A stretch of 64,000 nt of DNA, taken from NCBI GenBank assembly GCA_037718865.1, contig JBBJMP010000022.1, positions 35,403 through 99,402 of the forward strand. Direction: 5' to 3'. Shown piece by piece: positions 53,172 to 62,587 of this stretch. Position 1 is the first letter of the stretch; the number at the start of each line of letters is the position of its first letter. Origin of the DNA: JADCRZ01 sp037718865 (lineage in GTDB: Bacteria; Bacteroidota; Bacteroidia; Chitinophagales; Chitinophagaceae). A program made the translations under genes and the position numbers. The notes under the pieces are model-generated. The model ran no database searches and was not told the DNA's origin. It worked only from the letters and a program-made list of their open reading frames with translations.

Positions 53172-54356
53172 ATGATAGTGCTGAAAAAACTTATAGACAA
53201 AGGGGTGAATGAACTGAGCTTTACGATGAAATCTTTAGTCTATAAATCAAATCCCGGGTTATTTGATTTGTTAAATTTCGATGATGACAATATATTCCTG
53301 GAGCCCTTGCTATTTACGTATTTTAAGGCTGAAGATCCTTTGATTACGCTTGAACAAATATTGTATGGCTATATTGAAGATCATTTGAAACCAGAGCAAA
53401 TCCCTGTTTTATCAGACAACAACGGAATGGTGTTCATTCCCCGGTTTGGTTACTTCAAAACAGACCTGAGAAGCAGTTTAGTCCATTTGATAAAAAGTGG
53501 AGATAACTACAAGCTTCAACATCAGCATACAGAACTACCTTATGTCTTTGAAGATTCGTTATTTATAGACAGCACCAGTATTGAAATATATAAATATAAA
53601 TTAGAGATTTTCGGCTTCATATTTAATGATATTGAAAACCATAATCGCTTTAGTGAAATAAACATTGTTAATATCGATAAGAATCTGGTAAAGATGATCA
53701 ATAAAGCCGTGCGATTTATTAAAGAATATCATCCGGTTTATTATAGTCTATTATCAAAAACAGCAAAGGGATTATATCTTTTTGAATATGATCCTATGTT
53801 GATGTACTCCTTTGCCGGCATCGATGCTCATGGTGTTTCATTTTTAAACATGCAGAAGTATAACAACGAGATATTTTTTATCACTGAATTTGCTCATCAG
53901 TTTGCACATTGTATATTGAATGCCATCTTATACGATAGAACAAAATTCTTTTCTATCCACTTCGATACGGCCATGACACGTATCATCGGAAATATCCATG
54001 ACACAAGGACTTTGGATGATGCTTTTCACGGGCTTTTTACAACTTGCACATCAGGACTGATCCTAAATACTGCATTAGCCTCCAATATTTTTAAAGATGA
54101 CAAGCAGCATGAACTTATAGGCAGGTTTGTCGACAATTACTACCGGTTCCAAACAGGGCTTGATGATGTAGAGATTGATCAGGTTTTCACAAAGAAAGGG
54201 CGTTACCTTTTTACGTATCTAACAAATCAACTAATATCTCTCTATAGTGACAAATTGGCTTTGCTAAGGAAATACGATACAACTGGTCAGCCTTTTGTCT
54301 TTAATTATCCCCTATTCAAAAAAAACAATCCGACAAAATGCCAGGTAAATGCATAG
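53172..54356 (+). CDS. HExxH-type peptide hydroxylase-like protein with HQxxH variant
   Basis: 394 residues from ATG 53172 (MIVLKKLIDKGVNEL); the frame from 53127 adds nothing useful. The segment FFITEFAHQFAHCILNAI (H242-QFA-H246) and a later DDAFHGLFTTC (H286) fit the metal ligands of the aKG-HExxH putative peptide-modification family, but Gln replaces the Glu of HExxH, so either the family call or the activity needs testing. It has no signal and no domain in the first 200 residues that I can name. It lies 60 nt after the precursor and overlaps the amidohydrolase gene by 19 nt. Confidence 0.55.
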   Translation: MIVLKKLIDKGVNELSFTMKSLVYKSNPGLFDLLNFDDDNIFLEPLLFTYFKAEDPLITLEQILYGYIEDHLKPEQIPVLSDNNGMVFIPRFGYFKTDLRSSLVHLIKSGDNYKLQHQHTELPYVFEDSLFIDSTSIEIYKYKLEIFGFIFNDIENHNRFSEINIVNIDKNLVKMINKAVRFIKEYHPVYYSLLSKTAKGLYLFEYDPMLMYSFAGIDAHGVSFLNMQKYNNEIFFITEFAHQFAHCILNAILYDRTKFFSIHFDTAMTRIIGNIHDTRTLDDAFHGLFTTCTSGLILNTALASNIFKDDKQHELIGRFVDNYYRFQTGLDDVEIDQVFTKKGRYLFTYLTNQLISLYSDKLALLRKYDTTGQPFVFNYPLFKKNNPTKCQVNA

Positions 54357-55648
54357 CTACATGCCTTACACTTGTTTATTCACTTTTTAGTTTCAGTTGC
54401 GAAGCTCAAAAAATGATTATAAGTAACATTGCTGTTGTTGATGTTGTAAATGGAACTATTACTAATAACCAGCATATTTTAATTGATGGCAAAAAAATTG
54501 TAAAAGTCTCAGCAAATCGCATACGCCGGAAGGGATGTTTGATGATAAATGGCAAAGGAAAGTTTATTATGCCCGGTTTAGCTGATATGCACGCACATTT
54601 ACCTAATGCGGATGAGCAGCATTTCAAAAAGGAGGAATATCTCTTTTTATTTGTTGCCAATGGTGTAACGACCATCCGCTCTATGCGTGGATATAGTGAT
54701 CAATTAACGTGGCGGGATAGTATAACTCAATCAAAATGGATAGGCCCCAACCTGCTATTAGGTAGCCCCGTAGTTTATGATGAAGACTCTGTATTCAACC
54801 GGGACAAGTGGGTGGAATTTATAAATCTACATGCAGCCAAGTATGATTTCATTAAATACCTGCATTGCCGTTCCACCCAAAATTTTGACAGTATTTGTAA
54901 CCTCTTGCCAAGTAGTACCATGATATCGGGCCATTGCCCGCCAGGTGGTATAGAGCAGGCGATAAAAAGAAAGATGAGGTCAGTGGAACACATAGAATTT
55001 ATTATAGATGCGCTAAAAGAGGATAGTTTATCATTCAAAAGGAAAATCCAAGGTTTAGCTACCGGCGATCTGTTTTTTTGTCCGGATCTATACTGGTATT
55101 ACATAACATTCGATCAATACGATTTAGCCACATTAAATAAGAAAGATTATATAAAATATGTTACAAAGACAGAACGAGAGAGATGGACACAGGAACTGGG
55201 CCAGTATTATCGTTCGGATGTGCAAAAGAATTACGCTCAGTTTTTAAAAGACAAGTCGGATAATTCATACTGGCTACAATCGGTAAAAAGACATTTAAAA
55301 TGGATGAGCATGCAGGGTGTACAACTACTGATAAGCCCTGCTGCCGGCTATTACAATGTTCCGGGGTTTAGCATGTACGATGAAATATTATTATTCAAAG
55401 ACGCCGGTTTAACAAATGCAGAGATTTTAAAATGCGCCACGTATAACGCTGCTGTATGTATGAAACAGGAAGATAGTTGGGGAACCGTTTTTGAGAACAA
55501 GAGAGCAGACATGATCATCCTAAACAAAAATCCATTAACGGATATATCTGCCCTCAGAAGTATTTATGGAGTGTTCTATAATGGGAAATATATTAGCAAC
55601 ATTTCAATAAAGAAAAAGTTAAAGCAAATTGAAGAAGATAACAAATGA
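54338..55648 (+). CDS. Exported amidohydrolase of the RiPP operon
   Basis: 436 residues. Sec signal (residues 1-24; Cys 21 gives only a weak lipobox). The metal site starts at H85-A-H87 in LADMHAHLPNADEQ, with SGHCPPGG, SVEHIEFIIDALKED and the late WGTVFENKRADMIILNKNPL strand. This is an amidohydrolase-superfamily enzyme of the imidazolonepropionase/adenine-deaminase kind of fold, not of the EF_0837 type found earlier. It overlaps the upstream gene by 19 nt and the methyltransferase by the 4-nt ATGA. It may trim or open the peptide after export, or act in self-protection. No reaction can be assigned. Confidence 0.75.
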   Translation: MPGKCIATCLTLVYSLFSFSCEAQKMIISNIAVVDVVNGTITNNQHILIDGKKIVKVSANRIRRKGCLMINGKGKFIMPGLADMHAHLPNADEQHFKKEEYLFLFVANGVTTIRSMRGYSDQLTWRDSITQSKWIGPNLLLGSPVVYDEDSVFNRDKWVEFINLHAAKYDFIKYLHCRSTQNFDSICNLLPSSTMISGHCPPGGIEQAIKRKMRSVEHIEFIIDALKEDSLSFKRKIQGLATGDLFFCPDLYWYYITFDQYDLATLNKKDYIKYVTKTERERWTQELGQYYRSDVQKNYAQFLKDKSDNSYWLQSVKRHLKWMSMQGVQLLISPAAGYYNVPGFSMYDEILLFKDAGLTNAEILKCATYNAAVCMKQEDSWGTVFENKRADMIILNKNPLTDISALRSIYGVFYNGKYISNISIKKKLKQIEEDNK

Positions 55649-57063
55649 CACAAGTAGAATCCATATTATATAGCCGGGACTTCTGCTGCCCTGGCTGCAA
55701 GGAAGAAACCTTAAGCTATCATGTAGAAGATAAACTCTTCTATTGTTTACACTGCCATGCAGAATTTCCAAACTTTGATGAATCATTCCCCGTTTTTGTA
55801 CCTAACTATAATGAGTATCTATCAAATTATGTACTTACACTTGAGAAGAAAAAAAGAGAAGTATCAAAAAATATAGAAAGAATAAATCCCGTTCACCCTG
55901 ATGTGCATAGCCTTAAAAAGGAAAAAATCAAAGACGTGTTGGAAACTGAAATAGGTGAAATTAATGATCTTCAGAATAAGGTATGTAAATACTTGTTACC
56001 AAAAGACATACTGGGCCAGGTAGGTTGCGAAGCTATGGTAGGCTATACAGATGCGAAGCAGTATCTTTTAAGAGACTGGTGTAGTTTTCCTGAATCAGAG
56101 AAGGAGATTCATATAATTGTAAATGCAATTAAAGAAAAAATTCAAAAATTACCGGTAAAAATGGGTAATGCATTGATTCCCGGATGTGGTTTAGCAAGAT
56201 TCGCGTATGAATTTTCGGATATATTCAACAAAGTATTTTCATTTGATTATTCCTTAAGTATGATTGATTCATTTAGTTCAATACTTAAGGAAAGAAAAAT
56301 ATTCGGACTAATTAATAGTAAAAATATCGTATCGGATTCTCAACTGATTAGAACCTGTCATGTAAACTGCAACGGACTTTTTGAAAAGGACAGTTCCGGG
56401 AAAGATGTAAGTAAAATTATCTATTACGTGGGCCAGGCGCAACATATCCCTTTGAAAAACAACACCGTTGATGCAATCGTTTCAATATACTTTTCCGATG
56501 TACTTCCCCTAAAAGACTACATAGAAGAATTTAGCAGAGTTCTCAAAGAAGGAGGTATTCTCGTTCATTTTGGTCCGCTTGACTATCATTTTGAGACCTT
56601 CGAGGACAGGCTTTCTTTACAGGAGTTGTTTGCAGGTCTGAAAAGCTACGGATTTGAGGTGGATATGGACTATCAAATTATTCCCACAAATCATTTGGAA
56701 GATGACACCTTGTATTTAAACGGGTATAAGAATATTTTGTTCACAGCTACTAAAATTAAGGATTTAGTAAAGCCGCTTTTACCTGTTTCCAAAGTATATT
56801 TTGACAAACCATTTAGCTATACCAGTAAAGGGATCTTTAATAGCAGTACTGATGCAGATCATGATGTAGAGAAGTCAATAACATTTTCAGATGGTTCTGA
56901 ATTTGAAAATGCCGGCGATGTATTATCAATTTTAAACATCTTACGAGACGGCTATACCATAAGTGAATGCATTTTAAAAATTAACGAAAAGTACTCCATT
57001 GAGGATAAAGAAATATTTGATTTAATTAACCTGCTCATAAAAAAGAAGGTTCTAAAAGTATGA
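55645..57063 (+). CDS. Carnosine-N-methyltransferase-like enzyme with zinc ribbon and PqqD-like tail
   Basis: 472 residues. N-terminal zinc ribbon (CCPGCKEE, CLHCHAEF). The middle (about 145-385) matches the N2227/carnosine N-methyltransferase family: ALIPGCGLARFAYEFS, then VSIYFSDVLPLKDYIEEFS and GGILVHFGPLDYHFET, which is the family's GPLxYHFE signature. That family methylates a histidine imidazole using SAM. Residues 415-472 (GDVLSILNILRDGYTISECI to LINLLIKKKVLKV) resemble a PqqD-type RiPP recognition element, helping leader binding. The ATG overlaps the previous stop as ATGA. Inference: it N-methylates His39 of the peptide. Confidence 0.8.
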   Translation: MTQVESILYSRDFCCPGCKEETLSYHVEDKLFYCLHCHAEFPNFDESFPVFVPNYNEYLSNYVLTLEKKKREVSKNIERINPVHPDVHSLKKEKIKDVLETEIGEINDLQNKVCKYLLPKDILGQVGCEAMVGYTDAKQYLLRDWCSFPESEKEIHIIVNAIKEKIQKLPVKMGNALIPGCGLARFAYEFSDIFNKVFSFDYSLSMIDSFSSILKERKIFGLINSKNIVSDSQLIRTCHVNCNGLFEKDSSGKDVSKIIYYVGQAQHIPLKNNTVDAIVSIYFSDVLPLKDYIEEFSRVLKEGGILVHFGPLDYHFETFEDRLSLQELFAGLKSYGFEVDMDYQIIPTNHLEDDTLYLNGYKNILFTATKIKDLVKPLLPVSKVYFDKPFSYTSKGIFNSSTDADHDVEKSITFSDGSEFENAGDVLSILNILRDGYTISECILKINEKYSIEDKEIFDLINLLIKKKVLKV

Positions 57064-57067
57064 TGCC

Positions 57068-57712
57068 ATGATACATATTGAAAGCTTTAGATTCGAAAAC
57101 TACAATGAAAATACCTATGTAATGTATGGTAAGAACAGGGACTGTTTTATTGTTGATCCCGGATGTTACGAATATGATGAAATTGAAAGAATTGTACATT
57201 ATATTGAAAATAGTGATCTTAATCCTGTAGGTATACTGGTAACGCATGCGCACATTGACCACATATTTGGGGTGACGCCTCTTTCTGAATTATTTAAGGT
57301 TAAAGTTTACATCCAGGAGAAAGAATACAAAGTGTTATTGAATATGCCTAAAATAGGAGAAGGGCTTGGTTATCGGATTGACCTTTTTAAGGGCGGGCAT
57401 GTTTTTTTAAACGAAGATGATACCGTCAAACTTGACGATAACATAGTAAAGGTACTCTTTACACCCGGCCATACACAAAACAGCATCTCATTTTATAATG
57501 ATAAATCTCATTTACTTATTTCGGGGGATGTATTGTTCAGAAATAAGATCGGTAAGGTAACCTTACCCGGTGGCGACTATGATACACTAATAAAAACCAT
57601 TACTGAGAAGTTATTTGTTTTGCCCGAACATACAATAGTCTATCCAGGGCATGGCCAACCTACTACTATCGGTCATGAAAAAGAAAATAACAAAATGGAG
57701 ATCTGGAATTAA
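57068..57712 (+). CDS. MBL-fold metallo-hydrolase
   Basis: 214 residues. The zinc site is complete: T59-HAHIDH65, GHTQNSISFY, SGDVLFRNKIG and YPGHGQPTTIGHE at the end. The size and the order fit a small hydroxyacylglutathione-hydrolase-like (GloB-type) enzyme. In a RiPP operon it may hydrolyse an ester or thioester made during maturation, or remove a by-product. It starts 4 nt after the methyltransferase stop and ends 2 nt before the reductase gene. No signal, so cytosolic. Confidence 0.85.
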   Translation: MIHIESFRFENYNENTYVMYGKNRDCFIVDPGCYEYDEIERIVHYIENSDLNPVGILVTHAHIDHIFGVTPLSELFKVKVYIQEKEYKVLLNMPKIGEGLGYRIDLFKGGHVFLNEDDTVKLDDNIVKVLFTPGHTQNSISFYNDKSHLLISGDVLFRNKIGKVTLPGGDYDTLIKTITEKLFVLPEHTIVYPGHGQPTTIGHEKENNKMEIWN

Positions 57713-57714
57713 CT

Positions 57715-58968
57715 ATGACTGCCATAGAAAATATAAGTAAGATCGGATTCGGCACCTACAGGGTTTCCCTCGAAAATCCGGAAAATGTGAATGCTTTTAA
57801 TTATGCTATTGAATGTGGATGTAATTTGATTGATACGGCCTCTACATACAATGATGCTGAATTATTTGTAGGGAAGTATATAAAAGAAACTAAAAACGCT
57901 GAATTATTTATTGTAAGCAAAGCTGGTTATGTCACTGCCGATTTCATTAAATTAAACGGTGGCTTAATAGCAAAATTAAACAGTGAATTGAATACCGATC
58001 TAAATTTGATAAATCACTGCATTCACCCTGCTTTCCTGGAAATTCAATTAAACAACTCATTACGAAGGCTGGGGCAAAGATACCTGGATGTTTTCCTGAT
58101 ACATAACCCGGAAAAATATCTGTCCGGTATTGACTGTAATATTAATATTGAAAGACAGGTAGCTCAGTCATTTGAATTTTTGGAAAAAAAGCGAAAGTCA
58201 GGGCTTATCCGGTTCTACGGAATAAGCTCTAATGTAATTCAATTAGATACGTACGAGAACAGGGCTCTTAATATAACTGTATATCTCAATATCTTGAAAA
58301 AAATTGCCGGTGCAAATGAAGGATTTAAATTTATTCAGTTTCCCTATAACTTGGAAGAGAGCGATGCCTCATCTCCTAATATCAACCAGCGATCACTAAT
58401 TGAGCTGGCCAGAGAAAACCGGTTAATCACATTATCTAACCGGCCATTCTCTATGCACACCAAAAATCTTTATGTAAGGATACAGGATGTAGAAACTGTT
58501 CCTCCTGCTTGTGACGAGCATTATTGTAATTTTACATTCCACAAGCTTCAATCATTGTTAGTTTCAAGGCTGGAACAGTTGGATACACCCATACAACTCT
58601 CAGACATTGGTATTTATTGCGCAATAGCAGAAGGCTGGAATAAGTTTACTGAACCGGAAGCTGTGTACGAATTGTTTGATAAGGAATTTGTTGAGTTCAT
58701 TAATGTAGTTTATGATTATGATATCCCGGCTGACATACGCGCTTTGATAAATGATCTCAGGGAATTTATCCTTAAATCTACTGATCAGAATATCAAAAGA
58801 AATTCCCTGGAGTATAAAGCGAAGTATTATAAGGAAAATGATATACCCGATCATTCACTTTCATTTAATCATCATGCATGTGTTCATTATTTCAGATCAG
58901 GGATCGATCACGTTTTAGTGGGGATGACCAGGAGAAAATATGTTGAACACCTTAAACGCTTATTCTAA
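57715..58968 (+). CDS. Aldo/keto reductase-family protein of the RiPP operon
   Basis: 417 residues, longer than usual (about 320). AKR features: IGFGTYRVS, LIDTASTYNDAELFVG with catalytic Asp and Tyr, FIVSKAGY with Lys, YLDVFLIHNPEKY with His, and a (beta/alpha)8 continuation. The C-terminal 120 residues form an extra helical part (LINDLREFILKSTDQNIKR). It may reduce a carbonyl or imine in the peptide using NADPH. The gene starts 2 nt after the MBL gene and ends 3 nt before the exporter, so it belongs to the same transcript. Confidence 0.82.
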   Translation: MTAIENISKIGFGTYRVSLENPENVNAFNYAIECGCNLIDTASTYNDAELFVGKYIKETKNAELFIVSKAGYVTADFIKLNGGLIAKLNSELNTDLNLINHCIHPAFLEIQLNNSLRRLGQRYLDVFLIHNPEKYLSGIDCNINIERQVAQSFEFLEKKRKSGLIRFYGISSNVIQLDTYENRALNITVYLNILKKIAGANEGFKFIQFPYNLEESDASSPNINQRSLIELARENRLITLSNRPFSMHTKNLYVRIQDVETVPPACDEHYCNFTFHKLQSLLVSRLEQLDTPIQLSDIGIYCAIAEGWNKFTEPEAVYELFDKEFVEFINVVYDYDIPADIRALINDLREFILKSTDQNIKRNSLEYKAKYYKENDIPDHSLSFNHHACVHYFRSGIDHVLVGMTRRKYVEHLKRLF

Positions 58969-58971
58969 CCA

Positions 58972-61176
58972 ATGCCCAAGTTTCCCTTTTACAGACAGTA
59001 TGATCAGATGGATTGTGGACCAACCTGTCTTAAAATGGTTGCACAATTTTATGGCGTTTCCTTTCCAATAGATTATCTCCGGCAGCAATCATATATAACC
59101 AGGCAGGGCGTTTCATTTCTGGGCTTAAGCGATGCAGCAGATCAGATCGGATTACAATCACTGATGGTCAACGTTTCTTATGAAGCCCTGGCTAAGGAGA
59201 TTCCCTTGCCATGTATCGCACACTGGCGCCAAAGGCATTTTGTGGTTGTATATAAAATATCTGATTCACATATACACGTGGCAGATCCTGCATTTGGTAA
59301 GATCAGTTACACAAAAGATCAGTTTATTGCCGGTTGGTTATATAACAGGGAGAAACACAGCGATACGGAGGGATATTTACTATTGCTCGAGCCAAACCCC
59401 GATTTTTTTGAACACAAAGATGTTATTAAATCCAAGAAAAAAGGTCTTGCTTACTTAATCCCATACTTAACCAGGTATAAGAATTTAGTCTTTCAACTAG
59501 TGCTGGGTTTAGTTTTGAGCCTCTGTATAACATTACTATTTCCATTTATTACAAAAGTGATCATTGACCATGGCGTTAACCTAAGCAATGTAAACGTGGT
59601 CAATCTATTTCTAATCGCTCAATTTGTTTTATTGATTTCATTAGTCCTAATCGACACGCTGAGAAACTGGATACTCATGCAGATGGGCACCAGAATAAGT
59701 CTGGCAGTATTATCCAACTTTTTAGTTAAGCTGTTAAAAAAACCACTTCCATTTTTTGATGCAAAAATGGATTCCGATGTAATTCAACGGATTGATGATC
59801 AGGACAAGGTAGATGATTTCTTAAGGTCAACTACTATCAATACCTTATTTTCATTCGTTATCTTTTTTGTTTTTGGCTTACTGCTCGCCTTTTACCACCT
59901 TCCCCTGCTTATCGTTTATTTAATGGGCAGCATTATTTATGTCTCGTGGGTAATATTTATAACCAGGAAGAAATCTGCACTGGAATATATAGTAAGAGAT
60001 GAAAGTGCAGAAAACCGTAGCAGTATTCTACAGCTTATCCGGGGCATTCAGGAAATAAAACTGAATAATTCAGAAAAAAAAAGAAGGTGGGAATGGGAAG
60101 CCATACGCATCAGAGTGAATAACATTTCCATAAAACTCCTAAAGCTGGACAATATTCAAAATATTGTTTGTAACGTTTTAATCCAATTGATTAATATCAT
60201 CATAACATACCTGGCCGTGGTACAAACTATTGAAGGCAAGTTATCTCTGGGTGAGCTATTCTCCATTCAATATATTTTAGGTCAGTTAATTACTCCTTTA
60301 CATGATTTTATTCATATCGCCCAGGTGTCTCAAAAAGCACAGATTAGTATAAATCGGCTGTTGGAAATATTACATGAAGATGATAAAGAGGAAAAGGATC
60401 CGCTATCCGGCAAAGAAGAGTTGCCTGCTAATAAGACGATCAGTGTAAAGAACCTGTCCTTTAAATACGGTAGCCCGAAATCGAAGAATGTACTAAGCAA
60501 TATAAATATCGAGATCCCGGAGGGTAAGGTAACCGCAATAGTAGGCGCTAGCGGGAGCGGTAAAACAACCTTGTTGAAATTGCTTCTTAACATTATGGAG
60601 CCGTATGAAGGGGAAATTTATGTGGGCAACAGCAGACTCAAAGAATTTAAATCTTCTTTCTGGTACTCACAATGCGGGGCTGTTATGCAGGATGGCTTTA
60701 TTTTTTCTGATACTATATTGCGCAATATAACAGAATCAAGCAGCGAAGCATTTCCGGACAAAGAATTATTAAAAAAGGCAGTGTATGTTTCGAATATCGA
60801 GGAAAAAATTGAAAGCCTGCCATTAGGTTATAAGACTAATTTGAGTTGGGGCGGAATTTCTCTAAGTGGAGGGGAAAATCAACGATTATTAATTGCCAGG
60901 GCTGTATATAAGGATCCATCTTATCTATTTTTCGATGAGGCCACGAGTGCTTTAGACGCAAGTAATGAAAAAACGATTATGAACAGGTTAGATGATTTTT
61001 CTAAAAACAAAACGGTTGTAGTAGTTGCTCACAGGTTAAGTACTGTTGTAAATGCCGATCAGATTATTGTTCTGGATAAAGGCCAGGTTGCTGAAAGAGG
61101 GGCACATGAAAATTTAATTAATCTGAAAGGGCTTTACTTTAATTTAATTAAAAATCAACTCGAACTAGGACAATAA
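58972..61176 (+). CDS. Peptidase-containing ABC transporter (C39 peptidase, PCAT)
   Basis: 734 residues. N-terminal C39 peptidase with full triad: C15 (MDCGPTCLKM), H89 (RHFVVVY) and D105 (VADPAFG). A transmembrane domain (about 165-430) follows, then the ATPase with Walker A GASGSGKTTLL (K531), signature LSGGENQRLLIARA and Walker B LFFDEATSALD. PCATs cut GG leaders and export the core, which fits the GG33 site of the precursor at 52971. It overlaps the HlyD-type gene by 1 nt (TAATG). Confidence 0.95.
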   Translation: MPKFPFYRQYDQMDCGPTCLKMVAQFYGVSFPIDYLRQQSYITRQGVSFLGLSDAADQIGLQSLMVNVSYEALAKEIPLPCIAHWRQRHFVVVYKISDSHIHVADPAFGKISYTKDQFIAGWLYNREKHSDTEGYLLLLEPNPDFFEHKDVIKSKKKGLAYLIPYLTRYKNLVFQLVLGLVLSLCITLLFPFITKVIIDHGVNLSNVNVVNLFLIAQFVLLISLVLIDTLRNWILMQMGTRISLAVLSNFLVKLLKKPLPFFDAKMDSDVIQRIDDQDKVDDFLRSTTINTLFSFVIFFVFGLLLAFYHLPLLIVYLMGSIIYVSWVIFITRKKSALEYIVRDESAENRSSILQLIRGIQEIKLNNSEKKRRWEWEAIRIRVNNISIKLLKLDNIQNIVCNVLIQLINIIITYLAVVQTIEGKLSLGELFSIQYILGQLITPLHDFIHIAQVSQKAQISINRLLEILHEDDKEEKDPLSGKEELPANKTISVKNLSFKYGSPKSKNVLSNINIEIPEGKVTAIVGASGSGKTTLLKLLLNIMEPYEGEIYVGNSRLKEFKSSFWYSQCGAVMQDGFIFSDTILRNITESSSEAFPDKELLKKAVYVSNIEEKIESLPLGYKTNLSWGGISLSGGENQRLLIARAVYKDPSYLFFDEATSALDASNEKTIMNRLDDFSKNKTVVVVAHRLSTVVNADQIIVLDKGQVAERGAHENLINLKGLYFNLIKNQLELGQ

Positions 61177-62468
61177 TGGAAGGCAAGTTAAAATTTGACG
61201 AAGTAAATGAAATAAACGAGCCTATTCACGAGGTATTAAAGAAACCTTCGGGGTGGCTTACTAATTACGGCAATATGGCCTTAATGTCCGTTTTCCTGCT
61301 GGTAATTGTATTTTCATTTTTTGTCAGATACCCCGAAGTAATTCCCTGCAAAGCCACATTAACTTCTATCAATGCACCTAAACCGGTAGTTACGTTAATA
61401 CATGGGAAACTTATCAAGCTAAGTATTTCAGAAGATCAACCTGTAATAAAAAATCAGATACTGGGGCATATTGAATCCACCGCCAAACATTCGGAAGTTC
61501 TCAGCCTTTCCTCAGATCTTAATGCTATTCAAACATTACTAAATAATAACAAAACAGAACTTTCGAGACAATATTTTAATACCACCTACAGTCAACTGGG
61601 TGAAATACAATTATCCTATCAAACCTTCTCTCAGTCATTTCTAAACTTTAAAAATTATTTATTTAATGGCTTTTACATCGAGAAGAAGTCGATGCTGGCA
61701 AAGGATATGTCAAATTTGAAACGATTACATACAAATTTATGTGAGCAGAAAGGCTTGAATGAAGAGGACCTCACGCTATCTCAAAAAACGTATGAGGCCA
61801 ACCAATCTTTGAAGGAGGATAAAGTGATTTCAGAATTCGATCTAAGACTGGAAAACAGCAAATTAATTGATAAGAAGTTGAGCATGCCACAGATTAATTC
61901 TGCGATCATTAATAATGAAAGCCAGCAAAATGAAAAGCAAAAAGAAATTGCAGAACTCGAAAACACAATCAATCAGCAAAAGATCATATTTCAACAGGCG
62001 CTTAGCACATTTAAGAGCCAGGTAGATGAATGGAAGAAGAATTACTTATTAGTAGCGCCCATTAACGGCAAAATCGCATTTTCATCATTTATCCAGGAAA
62101 ACCAGCAGATACAGGCGAATCAAATAATTTGTTTTATAAACCCTGAAAACAGCGAGTATTTTGCAGAATTAATCATACCGCAGTCCAACTTTGGCAAGGC
62201 AGCTATTGGCCAGCAGGTATTGTTAAAATTTCAGTCTTATCCTTTCCAGGAGTATGGAGCGGTAAAGGGAAAGATCGAGTTTATATCACATATCCCTGCT
62301 GACAGCGGATATTTGGCAAAGGTCGGTTTAACGAATGGATTAAATACCAACTATAAAAAACAGGTACAATACAGAGATGGCTTAATAGCGACCGGGGAGA
62401 TCATTACAAAAGATATGAGGTTGCTTGAAAGATTTTACTACAATGTAGTGCGTCAGGTTGACTTTTAA
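61176..62468 (+). CDS. HlyD-family membrane fusion protein
   Basis: 430 residues. A single TM helix at about 35-55 (ALMSVFLLVIVFSFFVRY), a periplasmic lipoyl half (VTLIHGKLIKLSISEDQPV), long coiled coil (about 95-280), second lipoyl half (NYLLVAPINGKIAFSS) and a beta-barrel tail. Partners the PCAT to carry peptide across the periplasm; an outer-membrane channel is not encoded in the operon. Last gene of the set; no terminator is visible after it. Confidence 0.9.
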   Translation: MEGKLKFDEVNEINEPIHEVLKKPSGWLTNYGNMALMSVFLLVIVFSFFVRYPEVIPCKATLTSINAPKPVVTLIHGKLIKLSISEDQPVIKNQILGHIESTAKHSEVLSLSSDLNAIQTLLNNNKTELSRQYFNTTYSQLGEIQLSYQTFSQSFLNFKNYLFNGFYIEKKSMLAKDMSNLKRLHTNLCEQKGLNEEDLTLSQKTYEANQSLKEDKVISEFDLRLENSKLIDKKLSMPQINSAIINNESQQNEKQKEIAELENTINQQKIIFQQALSTFKSQVDEWKKNYLLVAPINGKIAFSSFIQENQQIQANQIICFINPENSEYFAELIIPQSNFGKAAIGQQVLLKFQSYPFQEYGAVKGKIEFISHIPADSGYLAKVGLTNGLNTNYKKQVQYRDGLIATGEIITKDMRLLERFYYNVVRQVDF

Positions 62469-62587
62469 CTATAACAATTCATATCAATCACTATGAGGTA
62501 AAGTGTAATGGTTTCGGTTGGTGGAACACCACATTCTCCTTTCAAAGCAAACGGAAATTCTGCGCTGCGCAGGATATATACAAATTG

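Noticed and set aside
52971..62468. Classification as a lanthipeptide, thiopeptide or microviridin cluster
   Set aside because: No LanB/LanC/LanM, YcaO or ATP-grasp gene is present, and the core has one Cys and one Thr only.
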